64,000 nt of DNA from JAVKBW01 sp964352715 (GTDB lineage Bacteria; Pseudomonadota; Alphaproteobacteria; UBA8366; Aestuariispiraceae), in the NCBI GenBank assembly GCA_964352715.1, contig CAYGSU010000001.1:62001-126000 (forward strand), read 5' to 3'. The translations under genes and the position numbers were made by a program. The notes beneath the pieces were generated by a model. That model was not told where the DNA came from. It worked only from the letters and a program-made list of their open reading frames with translations, and searched no databases. Below are positions 52,104 through 61,807 of this stretch, piece after piece (position 1 is the stretch's first letter; each line of letters opens with the position of its first letter).

Positions 52104-54524
52104 ATGAAAAATCACACTCAAGTCGTCGTTATAGGGGGCGGTATTGGCGGCTGCTCCACCCTGTACCATTTGACGCAGGAAGGCATTACGGATTGCGTTC
52201 TGGTCGAAAGAGACGAATTGACTTCGGGTACAACGTGGCATTCGGCTGCGCAGGTAACAAACTTCGGCGGCACGCAAACGATGGTTGGGCTGAAAAGCTA
52301 TTCCATCAAGCTATACAAAGAGCTGGCTGATGACCCCGACTATCCGATCAACTATCACCATGCCTCTGGCGGATTGCGGTTTGCGTCTACCCAGGATCAT
52401 GTGGACGGCTATCGCCACTTCATTTCCATGGCGAAAGGTATGGGGGTCGATTTTGAATTTATAGATGCTGATGAATGTGCAAAACGCCACCCGTTAATCA
52501 CAACGGAAAACCTGCTGGGTGCGCTTTGGGATCCGCTGGACGGCGATATCGATCCGGCGCAGTTATGTCAGGCCCTGGCACGCCGGGCGCGCAAGGCTGG
52601 GGCGGAAGTGTATCGATTCAACCCGGTACACGATCTTACCCACAAAGCCGACGGAACATGGATCGTTCACACGAAGGACGGCGATATCTACTGTGAGACG
52701 GTCGTCAATGCCGGCGGCTACCGGTGCAACGAAATTGGCAAAATGATGGGGGCTGAGCACCCCGTAGCGTCCATGGAGCATCAATACCTGCTCACAGAAG
52801 CCATTCCGGCGATTGCCGAGCTGGATTATCGTGTGCCTCTCATACGGTGTCCAAGGGATGACTTCTATTGCAGGCAGGAAAAGAATGGCCTTTTGGTCGG
52901 CTTTTACGAACAGGACTGCAAAACCTGGGGCATGGACGGAATTGACCCAAACTTCACGATGGCTCTGTGCCCGGATGATCTTGATCGGGTGGTTGATGTC
53001 ATGGATGGCGCCTTTACGCGCATGCCCTGCCTTACCGAAACGGGAATTCACTCGGTCATCAATGGCCCGATCACCTATACACCGGACGGTTTTCCGTTAG
53101 TTGGGAAAATCCCGGGCAAAAGCAACGCTTATTGTATTACCGGCTTGCGGGCGGGTCTCGGTGAAGGCGGAGGCCATGGTTGGTTGCTGGCGCAGATGAT
53201 TGCGCACGGCGAAGCATGTTACGACACGTGGTGTATCGACCCTCGACGGTTCACAAAGCACGTCAATCAGGAGTATACGGCGCTTAAAGCGATTGAGGAT
53301 TATCAGAACGAATTTCGATTCCATATGCCGCACGAACATCGTCCTGCAGGTCGGAACCTGAAGATAACACCTCTATACGAAACATGGTTGGATCTGGGTG
53401 TCGAATTCGGACTCGCCAACAACTGGGAACGGGCGGATTTCTACAAACCATCCCCTGATTTCAAAGAGAACCTTTCCTTCCGTATCAACAATGTTCACGA
53501 CGTTATTGCATCGGAAGTGGAAAATGTTCAAAACCGCGTCGGCATTGCGGAAGTAAACGGGTTCAACCGTTTCGAGATTACAGGAGACAATGTTCATGAC
53601 TGGCTGGACGGCATTTTTTGTTCGCGGGTGACGAGGAAGACCGGAAAGGTCGGCTTGTCCTATTTCCTAAACAAACATGGCAACGTTAAGGGAGAGGCAA
53701 CCATCGCCAATCTGCCTGACGGTCGTGTCTGGTACGGGTCGGCGGCAGCCTCGGAACTGCATGACATGGATTGGCTGCAGGAATTGCTGCCTGCGGACGG
53801 GTCAATCCGTGTCGAAAACAAAACCAATGCCCATACAATTTTGATCATTGCCGGGCCAAATTCCCGGCACACGTTGGAAAAGGCAGCACCGCGTACAGAC
53901 TGGTCGAAAGAAGGTTTTCCATGGTTGTCGGCCAGAATCGTTCATATCGGTTATGTCGAAGCGGTTGCGTTATCTGTTTCCTTTTCTGGCGAGTTGGCAT
54001 GGGAAATCCATGTGCCGATGGAGCAGTCGAAGCTCGCCTTTGATACGATTTGGCAAGCGGGACAGGAATTCGAAATCAAACCGTTTGGAATGCGTGCGGT
54101 CGAATCCATGCGGATCGAAAAGGGCTACCGGCATTGGAAGGCGGATTTGATCACCGAATATAATCCATACGAAAGCTCTCTGGAGCGGTTCGTTAAAATG
54201 GATAAGGAATTCATCGGCAAGCCCGCTTTGCAGAAAATGCACAATTCGGGGCCGCGACAGACTTTCGTTACCCTCGAAGTAACTACAGATACTGCCGTTG
54301 CACATCCTGGTGATTCCGTCATTTCAGATGGAGCTGTGGTGGGTACAATAACATCTGCGGCCTGGGGATATCGCAGCGGCAAGAACTTGGCTATGGCCTT
54401 CATCAATCCAGATCTTGCAACGGAAGGCAGCGCGATGAGCGTCGAGATTGTCGGCCAAGTGTTCCCAGCGGTAGTGGGCGCATCGTGCCAATACGATCCT
54501 CAAAATGACCGGGTAAGGGGTTGA
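52104..54524 (+). CDS. FAD-dependent oxidoreductase fused to a GcvT domain (dimethylglycine/sarcosine dehydrogenase type)
   Basis: 807 residues from ATG 52104 (the longer upstream frame has a non-family N-terminus). The N-terminal DAO domain has VVVIGGGIGGCSTLYHL and GTTWHSAAQV, with the site for covalently held FAD expected near that His. The C-terminal half is a folate-binding GcvT/aminomethyltransferase domain (IMNxxx-type: WLDGIFCSRV, SFSGELAWEIHVP, ESMRIEKGYRHWKADL). The family oxidises N-methyl groups of glycine derivatives and passes formaldehyde to tetrahydrofolate. Its stop is 4 bases from the HisD-like gene, so they form one operon. Confidence 0.9.
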   Translation: MKNHTQVVVIGGGIGGCSTLYHLTQEGITDCVLVERDELTSGTTWHSAAQVTNFGGTQTMVGLKSYSIKLYKELADDPDYPINYHHASGGLRFASTQDHVDGYRHFISMAKGMGVDFEFIDADECAKRHPLITTENLLGALWDPLDGDIDPAQLCQALARRARKAGAEVYRFNPVHDLTHKADGTWIVHTKDGDIYCETVVNAGGYRCNEIGKMMGAEHPVASMEHQYLLTEAIPAIAELDYRVPLIRCPRDDFYCRQEKNGLLVGFYEQDCKTWGMDGIDPNFTMALCPDDLDRVVDVMDGAFTRMPCLTETGIHSVINGPITYTPDGFPLVGKIPGKSNAYCITGLRAGLGEGGGHGWLLAQMIAHGEACYDTWCIDPRRFTKHVNQEYTALKAIEDYQNEFRFHMPHEHRPAGRNLKITPLYETWLDLGVEFGLANNWERADFYKPSPDFKENLSFRINNVHDVIASEVENVQNRVGIAEVNGFNRFEITGDNVHDWLDGIFCSRVTRKTGKVGLSYFLNKHGNVKGEATIANLPDGRVWYGSAAASELHDMDWLQELLPADGSIRVENKTNAHTILIIAGPNSRHTLEKAAPRTDWSKEGFPWLSARIVHIGYVEAVALSVSFSGELAWEIHVPMEQSKLAFDTIWQAGQEFEIKPFGMRAVESMRIEKGYRHWKADLITEYNPYESSLERFVKMDKEFIGKPALQKMHNSGPRQTFVTLEVTTDTAVAHPGDSVISDGAVVGTITSAAWGYRSGKNLAMAFINPDLATEGSAMSVEIVGQVFPAVVGASCQYDPQNDRVRG

Positions 54525-54528
54525 GACG

Positions 54529-55836
54529 ATGGAATGGCTCAAAACGGCACAGGCCAATGCTGAAGCCGAGGACCGGAAAGTTCGAACAGTCGTCGAGACT
54601 CTGCTCACGGACATACGAGCCGGTGGCGAGGAAAAGGTTCGGGAAATCGCATTGAAGCTCGACAACTGGTCCGGCGAGTTTGTTCTGTCGGAAACTAAAA
54701 AGCAGGAAGTCATTGCGCAGGTTTCCGAGCAGGAAAAAAAGGATATCCGGTTTGCCTACAAACAGGTCAAGCGTTTCGCCGAAGCGCAGCGCGCGAGCAT
54801 CCGGGAATTCGAGATAGAGACAGAACCAGGAGTAAGGCTAGGCCAGAAGCTTGTGCCAGTTGATTGCGCTGGTTGCTATGTTCCCGGCGGCCGTTACGCT
54901 CATGCTGCATCTGCGATTATGAGCGTAACGACGGCAAAAGTAGCCGGTGTACCGTTTGTTGTTGCCGCATCTCCGCCACGAGGCGAGTCCATCGCCCCGG
55001 CAACCGTGTATGCGATGGATCTGGCAGGGGCCGATTTGATCCTGGAGATGGGTGGAGTCCAAGCGATTGCGTCGATGGCTTATGGATTGTTTGGTGCGAA
55101 ACCGGCCGACATATTGGTGGGCCCCGGAAATTCCTATGTCGCTGAAGCCAAACGTCAGTTGTTCGGGGAGGTCGGCATCGATCTGTTTGCCGGCCCGACA
55201 GAAAGCGCTGTCCTTGCGGATGACACTGCCGATCCAATGACCGTGGCTGTGGATTTGGCTGGTCAGGCGGAGCATGGCACCAATTCACCTGTTTGGTTGT
55301 TTACTTCCTCTCGGCGAGTGGCGGAAGCGGTTGTTCGTATCGTTCCGCAAGTATGCCGCGATATGCCGAGTGGCGACGTTGCTTTGGCTGCCTGGGAAAA
55401 CCATGGCGAAGTCGTGTTTTGCGAAACTCGCGAGGAACTGAGGGAAATCTCCGATCAATATGCTTGTGAGCACTTGCAGGTGATAGCGGAGAATCTGGAT
55501 TGGTGGAAAGCCAATCTCAGAAACTACGGTTCTCTGTTTCTTGGAGAAGGCTCCACGGTTACTCATGGCGACAAATGTTCCGGCACCAATCACATACTGC
55601 CGACGAAACGGGCTGCGCGATATACAGGCGGCCTGAACGCGATGAAATTCCTTAAGGTGCTGACATGGCAGGAGATCGATTCACAAGCCAACAAAATATT
55701 CAGCGCAACTGGTTCCAGGATTAGCCGGATTGAAGGGATGGACGGCCATGCGAGAGCATGTGACTGGCGTTTGCGAAAGTATTTCCCTGATACCGGTTGG
55801 GATTTCGAAGTAGCCGAGCAAGCGCGATACGAGTAA
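54529..55836 (+). CDS. Histidinol dehydrogenase-family enzyme, HpsN-like
   Basis: 435 residues of the HisD fold. The zinc ligands of HisD have counterparts: Gln and His in GQAEHGT, Asp in THGDKCSGTNHILPT and His in GMDGHARACD. There are no other his genes, and the sequence reads like the paralogues that oxidise other alcohols, such as sulfopropanediol 3-dehydrogenase HpsN. It should be an NAD-dependent four-electron alcohol-to-acid dehydrogenase of an unknown diol or amino alcohol. Second gene of the island catabolic operon. Confidence 0.85.
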   Translation: MEWLKTAQANAEAEDRKVRTVVETLLTDIRAGGEEKVREIALKLDNWSGEFVLSETKKQEVIAQVSEQEKKDIRFAYKQVKRFAEAQRASIREFEIETEPGVRLGQKLVPVDCAGCYVPGGRYAHAASAIMSVTTAKVAGVPFVVAASPPRGESIAPATVYAMDLAGADLILEMGGVQAIASMAYGLFGAKPADILVGPGNSYVAEAKRQLFGEVGIDLFAGPTESAVLADDTADPMTVAVDLAGQAEHGTNSPVWLFTSSRRVAEAVVRIVPQVCRDMPSGDVALAAWENHGEVVFCETREELREISDQYACEHLQVIAENLDWWKANLRNYGSLFLGEGSTVTHGDKCSGTNHILPTKRAARYTGGLNAMKFLKVLTWQEIDSQANKIFSATGSRISRIEGMDGHARACDWRLRKYFPDTGWDFEVAEQARYE

Positions 55837-55841
55837 TCGAT

Positions 55842-57035
55842 TTGTTACATTTCAAGAAGTCTTTTACACAGCAAGAACCCATTCCGCAGGCCGGTATTGA
55901 TCAGGCGGTTGCTGTTCTGCAATCAGGCCGGATACACCGTTACAACACCGAGCAGAACGAACAGAGCGAAGCCACCAAGCTGGAGGCAGAGTTCGCCGCC
56001 TATCAAGGCGCTCGGTATTGCCTTGCCGTGACGTCCGGCGGTCAGGCACTGCAGATTGCGGTTCGGTCGATTGGCCTCAAAGCAGGGGATAAAATTCTTG
56101 CGAACGCCTACACCCTCGCCCCGGTGCCGGGCGCGATTCATGCAGCAGGCGGTATCCCAGTTTTTGTCGAGATCGGCGAAGATTGGTTGATTGACATTGA
56201 TGACCTGAGGTCCAAGGCAGCAGAGAGCGGAGCGAAGTTTCTTATGCTCTCTCATATGCGCGGGCATATCGCGGATATGGAAGCGGTGTGTGCGATATGT
56301 GATCAGCATGGAATTACGCTCATCGAGGATTGTGCTCACACAATGGGCGCATCCTGGAAAGGCGTCAGATCGGGAAACTTTGGGAAAGTCGCCTGCTTTT
56401 CAACCCAAACCTACAAACATTTGAACTCCGGGGAAGGCGGATTTCTTACGACCTCGGATGAGGATGTTGCCGCACGCGCCATCATTCTTTCGGGTTCCTA
56501 TATGCTTTACGACCGGCATGGTGCGTCACCGGGCGAGGATGCTTTTTCGTTGGTAAAATATGAGACACCGAACTGTTCCGCACGGTTGGACAATTTGCGT
56601 GCTGCAATACTTCGGGTTCAGTTGCCGCATCTGGACACCAACGTACATCGGTGGAATGAGCGATACAGAACAATTGAAGACGGCTTAAGGAACAAGCACG
56701 GTATCCTGATTGTTGATAGGGCGCAGCATGAAGCCTATGTCGGGTCTTCTCTTCAATTTCATACGGATGGCATTGTGCAAGATCGCATACCGGAATTTTT
56801 GCATGCCTGTCATGCCAGGGGCGTCGAGTTAAAGTGGTTCGGTCCGGAAGAACCGGTCGCGTTCACCAGCCGATACGATACGTGGCGCTATTTCGACGAC
56901 ATCCCCGAATTGCCGCAAACTCTCAAGGCGCTTTCTACAACATGCGACATGCGTGTACCGCTGACTTTCGATCTGGACGACTGCCGGATGATTGCTTCAA
57001 TCGTTAGCGAGGAAGCCGCAAAACACGTCGGATGA
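55842..57035 (+). CDS. DegT/DnrJ/EryC1/StrS-type PLP aminotransferase
   Basis: About 398 residues of the DegT family. YCLAVTSGGQALQIA begins the cofactor domain, EDCAHTMGASWKG holds the PLP-contacting Asp and TQTYKHLNSGEGGF carries the Schiff-base Lys. There is no ATG start. TTG codons at 55797 (overlapping the HisD-like gene) and 55842 are in frame; I took the second because it does not overlap. These enzymes usually aminate keto sugars, but here the setting is catabolic, so an amino-donor or deaminating role is also possible. Confidence 0.82.
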   Translation: MLHFKKSFTQQEPIPQAGIDQAVAVLQSGRIHRYNTEQNEQSEATKLEAEFAAYQGARYCLAVTSGGQALQIAVRSIGLKAGDKILANAYTLAPVPGAIHAAGGIPVFVEIGEDWLIDIDDLRSKAAESGAKFLMLSHMRGHIADMEAVCAICDQHGITLIEDCAHTMGASWKGVRSGNFGKVACFSTQTYKHLNSGEGGFLTTSDEDVAARAIILSGSYMLYDRHGASPGEDAFSLVKYETPNCSARLDNLRAAILRVQLPHLDTNVHRWNERYRTIEDGLRNKHGILIVDRAQHEAYVGSSLQFHTDGIVQDRIPEFLHACHARGVELKWFGPEEPVAFTSRYDTWRYFDDIPELPQTLKALSTTCDMRVPLTFDLDDCRMIASIVSEEAAKHVG

Positions 57036-57107
57036 AACGTCATCACGCCGGACGGTCCCCACTCAGCACCCGATAAACTTTCTCACGCCCATCAGCAGGA
57101 ATGAAAA

Positions 57108-58334
57108 ATGACCCAGACTTTTGTCACCCATTTGGAATGCTCTATCACCGGCAAGAAATATGAAGCTGGAAAGATACATGGATTGTCGGAAGCCGGACGA
57201 CCGTTGCTGGTTCGCTATGACCTGGAAAAATTAGCCGCTAGCGTTAGCAAGAACGACATTGCTAAGTCTGATTCTGCTGGGTTTTGGCGCTATGCACCGT
57301 TGTTGCCGGTTACCAGGGAAGAAAACAGAGTATCGCTGGGTGAAGTCGTAACGCCTTTGGTGACCCTCGAACGATCCGCTGCATGGCTGGGTGCTGCTCC
57401 GGGCAAAGTCATCGTTAAGGACGAAGGAAGGTTGCCCACAGGTTCCTTCAAGGCGCGTGGTCTTTGCCTAGCCGTTTCAATGGCCAAGGAGTTCGGAATA
57501 GACCATCTGGCGATTCCGACAAACGGTAATGCCGGTGCCGCAATGGCCGCATATGCCCGCCGCGCAGGCATTCGGGCAACAGTGTTTTGTCCGTCAGATA
57601 CACCGGATATCAACATCCGGGAAATCCAGCAACAAGGCGCAAAAACCTGGATGGTTAACGGGTTGATCAATGACTGTGGAAAGATTGTTGGCGGTGGCAA
57701 GGAGAAAGCCGGCTGGTTTGACGTTTCCACATTGAAGGAACCATACAGGATTGAAGGAAAGAAAACGATGGGGCTGGAACTGGCCGAACAACTCGGCTGG
57801 AAGTTGCCTGACGTCATTCTTTACCCGACCGGTGGTGGTACGGGTTTGATCGGTATGTGGAAAGCTTTCCATGAGCTGAAAAAAATGGGTTGGATTGACG
57901 GTAAGCTACCCCGCATGGTGGCGGTCCAGGCAGAAGGTTGTGCACCGATCATTAAAGCATGGGAGAACGGCGAAGAGCACGCTCCGCTTTGGAATAACGC
58001 ACATACGGTTGCGGCAGGAATACGCGTTCCAATTGCCGTAGGAGACTTCTTGATTATCCGTGCCGTGCGTGAATCTAACGGTTTCGGCATCGCACTATCT
58101 GACGAAGAAATCATGGCCGCGCGTGATGTCATCGCATCCGAGGAAGGCTTTCTCTTGTGCCCAGAAGGGGCCGCCACAGCTGCAGCCTACAAGAAAGCAC
58201 TGGCAGACGGGCGTATCGGTGAAAACGAAACGGCTGTGCTTTATAATTGCGCAACCGGATTGAAATACCCTATGGACCCGGTTTCAAACATACTCGATAA
58301 AGACAAGGAAATCGATTACTCGTCAATAGTATAG
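57108..58334 (+). CDS. Threonine synthase-like PLP enzyme
   Basis: 408 residues of the threonine synthase/fold-type II PLP family: LECSITGKKYEAG at the N-terminus, the cofactor Lys in LPTGSFKARG, IPTNGNAGAAMAAYARRAG, and the phosphate-binding PTGGGTGLIG. It starts with a good ATG 72 bases after the aminotransferase stop. Since the operon is catabolic it may eliminate or replace a beta/gamma leaving group on an amino acid and not make threonine. Cysteate synthase, a threonine-synthase relative, shows such shifts happen. Confidence 0.85.
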   Translation: MTQTFVTHLECSITGKKYEAGKIHGLSEAGRPLLVRYDLEKLAASVSKNDIAKSDSAGFWRYAPLLPVTREENRVSLGEVVTPLVTLERSAAWLGAAPGKVIVKDEGRLPTGSFKARGLCLAVSMAKEFGIDHLAIPTNGNAGAAMAAYARRAGIRATVFCPSDTPDINIREIQQQGAKTWMVNGLINDCGKIVGGGKEKAGWFDVSTLKEPYRIEGKKTMGLELAEQLGWKLPDVILYPTGGGTGLIGMWKAFHELKKMGWIDGKLPRMVAVQAEGCAPIIKAWENGEEHAPLWNNAHTVAAGIRVPIAVGDFLIIRAVRESNGFGIALSDEEIMAARDVIASEEGFLLCPEGAATAAAYKKALADGRIGENETAVLYNCATGLKYPMDPVSNILDKDKEIDYSSIV

Positions 58335-58645
58335 TTATGCCTGCGGAAATGATTTCCATGTGCTGAATTTTACCAGAAATCACGCGTTCACTGAGCAGGA
58401 AGTCTGACCCGCAGTTGCTCTTTTGCGCTTGGTATATACACCCCCATACGTCTTGTCCGAGAGTGCTTTTTCTCAATACCCTTGGCTTTTTATTGACACG
58501 GAGCAAACAAACGCTCTGGCCGATGCCAATTTTTATCCAGGCTATCGATTGAACGTGAATCCCTCTAAAGAAAAGAGCCAGCGTCGAATTCGACACTGGC
58601 TCCCTTTCAAATAACGCTACACCGAAAGAGTCAGACAAGTAGGGC
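58335..58645. other. Convergent intergenic region, about 310 bases
   Basis: It lies between the threonine-synthase-like gene and the leftward binding-protein gene and contains the terminator at 58565-58602. No gene is seen in it. Confidence 0.6.
58565..58602 (-). terminator. Terminator of the island binding-protein gene
   Basis: GAGCCAG (58575) pairs with CTGGCTC (58596), with a further TCGAATTCGA pairing inside. On the minus strand it is followed by TTTTCTTT. It is 44 bases after the stop of the leftward binding-protein gene. Confidence 0.8.
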
Positions 58646-60229
58646 TCAGGCAAACCACCAACGCTCGGTCATCCGCCCGCCATCCATGTCATAAGACTTT
58701 CCGATTTCGCCATGAGCGAGTTTGTCGGAATGTGCGCCGACGTAGTTTGCAAACATGGGAACGACAACACTTCCCTGATCAGAAACGATCTGCTGCATTT
58801 CATAGTAAATGGCTGCTCTCGTTTTGTCGTCCAATTCGGCGCGCGCCTGAACGAGCAATTTGTCGAACCTGTCGTTGGACCAGTATGAGTCATTCCAGGG
58901 AACGCCGCTTTGATAGGCTGAAGAGAACATAAGATCTTCTGTCGGGCGGCCACTCCAGTAACAGGCGCACCAGGGCTTTTCCATCCAGACATTGGACCAA
59001 TAGCCATCAGCCGGTTCGCGAACGACATTTATATCTATACCGGCTGGTGAAGCATGCTCTTTATACAATGTGGCGGCATCGACCGCCCCGGCAAATGCTC
59101 CGTCAGATGCATGAAGATCGACGGTGATCGAATCGTAACCCGCTTTCTTCAGATGGAACTTTGCCTTATCCGGATCATAGGCACGTTGCGGCAGGTCACC
59201 AGCATGATAGCGGTTGGCCTCGCCTATCGGGTGATCGTTGCCGAGTGATCCGTAGCCCTTCAGAATTGTGTCGACCAGAGCCTGCCGGTTAACGCCGTAT
59301 TTCAGGGCGAGCCGCAGGTCATTGTTGTCGTAAGGTGCGGTATCCGCCCGCATTGGGAAGGTGTAGTGAAGTGTCCCTGATACGGCTGTTACGTTTATGT
59401 TCGAACGCCGGGCCAATAGATCGACAGTTTTAAGATCGCAACGGTCTATAACGTCAACCTCACCGGTAGACAGCGCATTGGTTCTGGCTGTCACATCGCT
59501 GATTGAGAGGATTTCAATTGAGTCGAAATACGGTTGTCCATCCTTGAAGTAGTTAGGGTTACGTTCCGCTGTCGAGCGCACGCCAGCTTCAAACTCCTTC
59601 ATGACAAAGGGCCCGGTACCGACACCAGAAAGAACATCGGCTTTACCGTCCACAGCAGGTACGATGCAAAAATGATAATCCGACATCAGGAATGGAAAAT
59701 CTGCGTTTCCGCCAGAGAGAGTAAAGACAACCTGATTGGGACCATCTTTTCTAACTTCGGTTACCGCTGTTAACAGGCCTTTGGCGGCAGATTTGGACTC
59801 CTCACTCATGTGGTGCTGGATCGACGCAACAACGTCGTCGGCATCCATGGTCTTGCCGTTATGAAACTCAACACCCTTCTTCAGATTAAAAACCCAGGTC
59901 GAGGCATCGGCAGTCGTTTCCCAATTTTCGCAAAGCTCCGGAGCCAGGTCTCCATTCGCTTCAACTGTCGTCAACGCATTACGCAGCGAGCCAAAGGCAA
60001 ACATCTGGCCTTGCGTATCTTCCAGCAATGCCGGGTCCAGGTTTTGCGTTGTTGATCCGCTACCGACAGCGACCCTTAAATGCCCACCCTTTTTTGGGGT
60101 AGCCGCGCGTGCATTTGCCATCGGTATAGCCGATGCCAATGGGGCGGCAACGGCGGTTGCGCCAATATTTTTGACGAAACTGCGCCGCGTCTGATTTCCC
60201 AATACTGCCTGTCTTTTATCTCCACTCAT
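58646..60229 (-). CDS. ABC transporter substrate-binding protein, family 5, Tat-exported (orphan)
   Basis: 527 residues of the SBP_bac_5 family with a twin-arginine signal (QTRRSFVKN plus hydrophobic region to about residue 47). The start at 60229 has AGGAG 8 bases upstream. Typical blocks are FNLKKGVEFHNGKTMDADDVVASIQHH and NDLRLALKYGVNRQALVD. No permease or ATPase genes are in the island part seen here, so it must use a transporter encoded elsewhere. The next gene upstream is an IclR regulator, and a shared palindrome suggests control. Confidence 0.92.
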   Translation of the reverse strand: MSGDKRQAVLGNQTRRSFVKNIGATAVAAPLASAIPMANARAATPKKGGHLRVAVGSGSTTQNLDPALLEDTQGQMFAFGSLRNALTTVEANGDLAPELCENWETTADASTWVFNLKKGVEFHNGKTMDADDVVASIQHHMSEESKSAAKGLLTAVTEVRKDGPNQVVFTLSGGNADFPFLMSDYHFCIVPAVDGKADVLSGVGTGPFVMKEFEAGVRSTAERNPNYFKDGQPYFDSIEILSISDVTARTNALSTGEVDVIDRCDLKTVDLLARRSNINVTAVSGTLHYTFPMRADTAPYDNNDLRLALKYGVNRQALVDTILKGYGSLGNDHPIGEANRYHAGDLPQRAYDPDKAKFHLKKAGYDSITVDLHASDGAFAGAVDAATLYKEHASPAGIDINVVREPADGYWSNVWMEKPWCACYWSGRPTEDLMFSSAYQSGVPWNDSYWSNDRFDKLLVQARAELDDKTRAAIYYEMQQIVSDQGSVVVPMFANYVGAHSDKLAHGEIGKSYDMDGGRMTERWWFA

Positions 60230-60304
60230 GACATAGCTCCTGTTTCCCGGCTGTTTGTCAGAACAGCCTGATCACTTTCATCAACTCACAGTGTTCCATA
60301 TTGC

Positions 60305-60318
60305 AGAACAATTGTTCT
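60305..60318. promoter_or_regulatory. IclR operator candidate upstream of the binding-protein gene
   Basis: AGAACAATTGTTCT is a perfect 14-bp palindrome about 75 bases before the binding-protein start. A near copy, AGAACAATTGGTC, lies at 61338, upstream of the IclR gene. Confidence 0.65.
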
Positions 60319-60425
60319 ATTATGTAGTATTTTGTTCATTTTTGAGCAGGGAGTCAATCGGGCAGACGTACTTTTCTGCCCGCAATTTATCCTTACGGTC
60401 TACGAATAGAACGCTCGGCACTTTG

Positions 60426-61193
60426 TCAGGTTTGGTGGTAGCCCAGCTGCTGCGAGATCGTGTTCGTTGTTTCGCAGAGTTTCGGAATCCAGGTGTCGAT
60501 GGATTCAGATCCCAAGTTCTGGAGAAGGCCCCACAGGCTAAGGGCGGCAACGACGTTTCCGCGATAATCAAAAATTGGTGCAGCGATACCGTTCGTCTGC
60601 AGAAAGGTCTCTTTATCGTTTCTTGCGTAACCGTTCCTTACGACCTCATCTAACTGTTTCTCGAAGTCAGAACGATTGGTAATTGTATGCGGCGTGTGCT
60701 GCTCAAACCGTAACTCTTGCAAAAGCAATGAACGCTTCTCATCCGAGGTGTATGCGGCGAGAACCTTACCTACAGCAGAACAATGAATGGGTGAATGCTC
60801 GCCCATTTTGGGAGCATATCGTACGGGGTACGAATCAATTGTCCGAAGGTACAATACAGAGGTCGAACTCAACACGGCTAACGCAACATTATGGCCACTA
60901 ACCTCAGCCAATGCCTGCATTTCTGCAAATGATTGTTGTTGCAGGTCCGTATTCTCCCAGGCTTGCCTTGCCCAGTGCTGCAGCTTTCGCCCAAATCTGA
61001 AAACTTTCAGACGATCATCATGTTCAATAAGGCCTTCACCCTGCAAGATCACTAGTAACCTGTGTACTGAACTCTTTGGAAGTCCGGATTCCGATACGAT
61101 ATCTGAAAAGCCGGCCGGTTGCTTCCGTCGGGAAATGATGTCGAGCACCTTTACACTTTTGCTGACAATTGAGCTTTGGACGTCTTTCGCCAT
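60426..61193 (-). CDS. IclR family transcriptional regulator
   Basis: 255 residues with an N-terminal winged HTH (PAGFSDIVSESGLPKSSVHRLLVILQGEGLI, about 23-53) and the IclR effector domain (HCSAVGKVLAAYT, NDKETFLQTNGIAAPIFDYRGNVVAALSLWG). It is upstream of the binding-protein gene on the same strand, with palindromes before both genes, so it probably controls both itself and the transporter component. Confidence 0.92.
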   Translation of the reverse strand: MAKDVQSSIVSKSVKVLDIISRRKQPAGFSDIVSESGLPKSSVHRLLVILQGEGLIEHDDRLKVFRFGRKLQHWARQAWENTDLQQQSFAEMQALAEVSGHNVALAVLSSTSVLYLRTIDSYPVRYAPKMGEHSPIHCSAVGKVLAAYTSDEKRSLLLQELRFEQHTPHTITNRSDFEKQLDEVVRNGYARNDKETFLQTNGIAAPIFDYRGNVVAALSLWGLLQNLGSESIDTWIPKLCETTNTISQQLGYHQT

Positions 61194-61325
61194 TCTACTT
61201 CGACTCCAGCATATTGAACAAATGCCACCGTATTGGCAGTAACCCGCTCATCAGGTTTATGCCGGTAACGGTGTTGAGATTGCATGATGACGTGGCCTTG
61301 GTGAACCTCATATAATGGAATAGAA

Positions 61326-61350
61326 GTTCTGTATTATAGAACAATTGGTC
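61326..61350. promoter_or_regulatory. Overlapping dyads in the IclR promoter
   Basis: GTTCT-GTATTAT-AGAAC (61326-61342) overlaps AGAACAATTGGTC (61338-61350). The second matches the perfect palindrome at 60305 except for one base. Confidence 0.5.
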
Positions 61351-61379
61351 ACGGATTTGACACCTGTTTTGCATAACCG

Positions 61380-61617
61380 TCAACCCGACCGAGCGTGCGC
61401 AGAACGGGCCGCACGCAGCGCGAAAGCCTTAAATGTCTCGAAACCGGAAGGCGCAATGGCGGCATGTTTTAGCCACTTGTGCCTGAGAATGCTTATCGGA
61501 CGAAAGATCTTGGGGGACGTTTGATAGAGCGAATTGTCGAATGTTTTATTTTCACATGAAAAACCCCACCGGCCACCAACAGATAAAGATGGTTGGTGTA
61601 CTTGAGAATCAAATTAT
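61380..61617 (-). pseudogene. Possible C-terminal remnant of a gene
   Basis: On the minus strand a frame without any start codon stays open for some 78 codons and ends at TGA 61380-61382. It ends in a G/C-rich stretch reading HKWLKHAAIAPSGFETFKAF, with the codon style of the chromosome rather than the island. I cannot name a family. It may be a truncated gene or chance. Confidence 0.25.
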
Positions 61618-61761
61618 TGGTACGCCTAGTCCGAGATGGGTCAGAAGCGGGCATTGCCAGTCCGATACAATGATGCCCGCTTTTGTCACTAATGCGGACA
61701 CTTCTCTCGATAGATCTGCGTACGATGTGCGTCCAAAGACACGATGATGGACGACTAAGTT

Positions 61762-61779
61762 AGTGAAACTGATTTCACT
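61762..61779 (+). repeat. Island palindrome copy 5
   Basis: AGTGAAACTGATTTCACT, arms AGTGAAA and TTTCACT fully paired. It lies 46 bases before copy 6. Confidence 0.8.
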
Positions 61780-61807
61780 AGAAGGGGGTCGTATTCGTTA
61801 TGTGCGC

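Noticed and set aside
39884..61342. A common regulator of the LysR (39884) and IclR (61326) promoters because both contain GTTCT-N7-AGAAC
   Set aside because: The shared part is short and AT-rich, the genes belong to different regulator families and one lies in the acquired island. Chance is likely.
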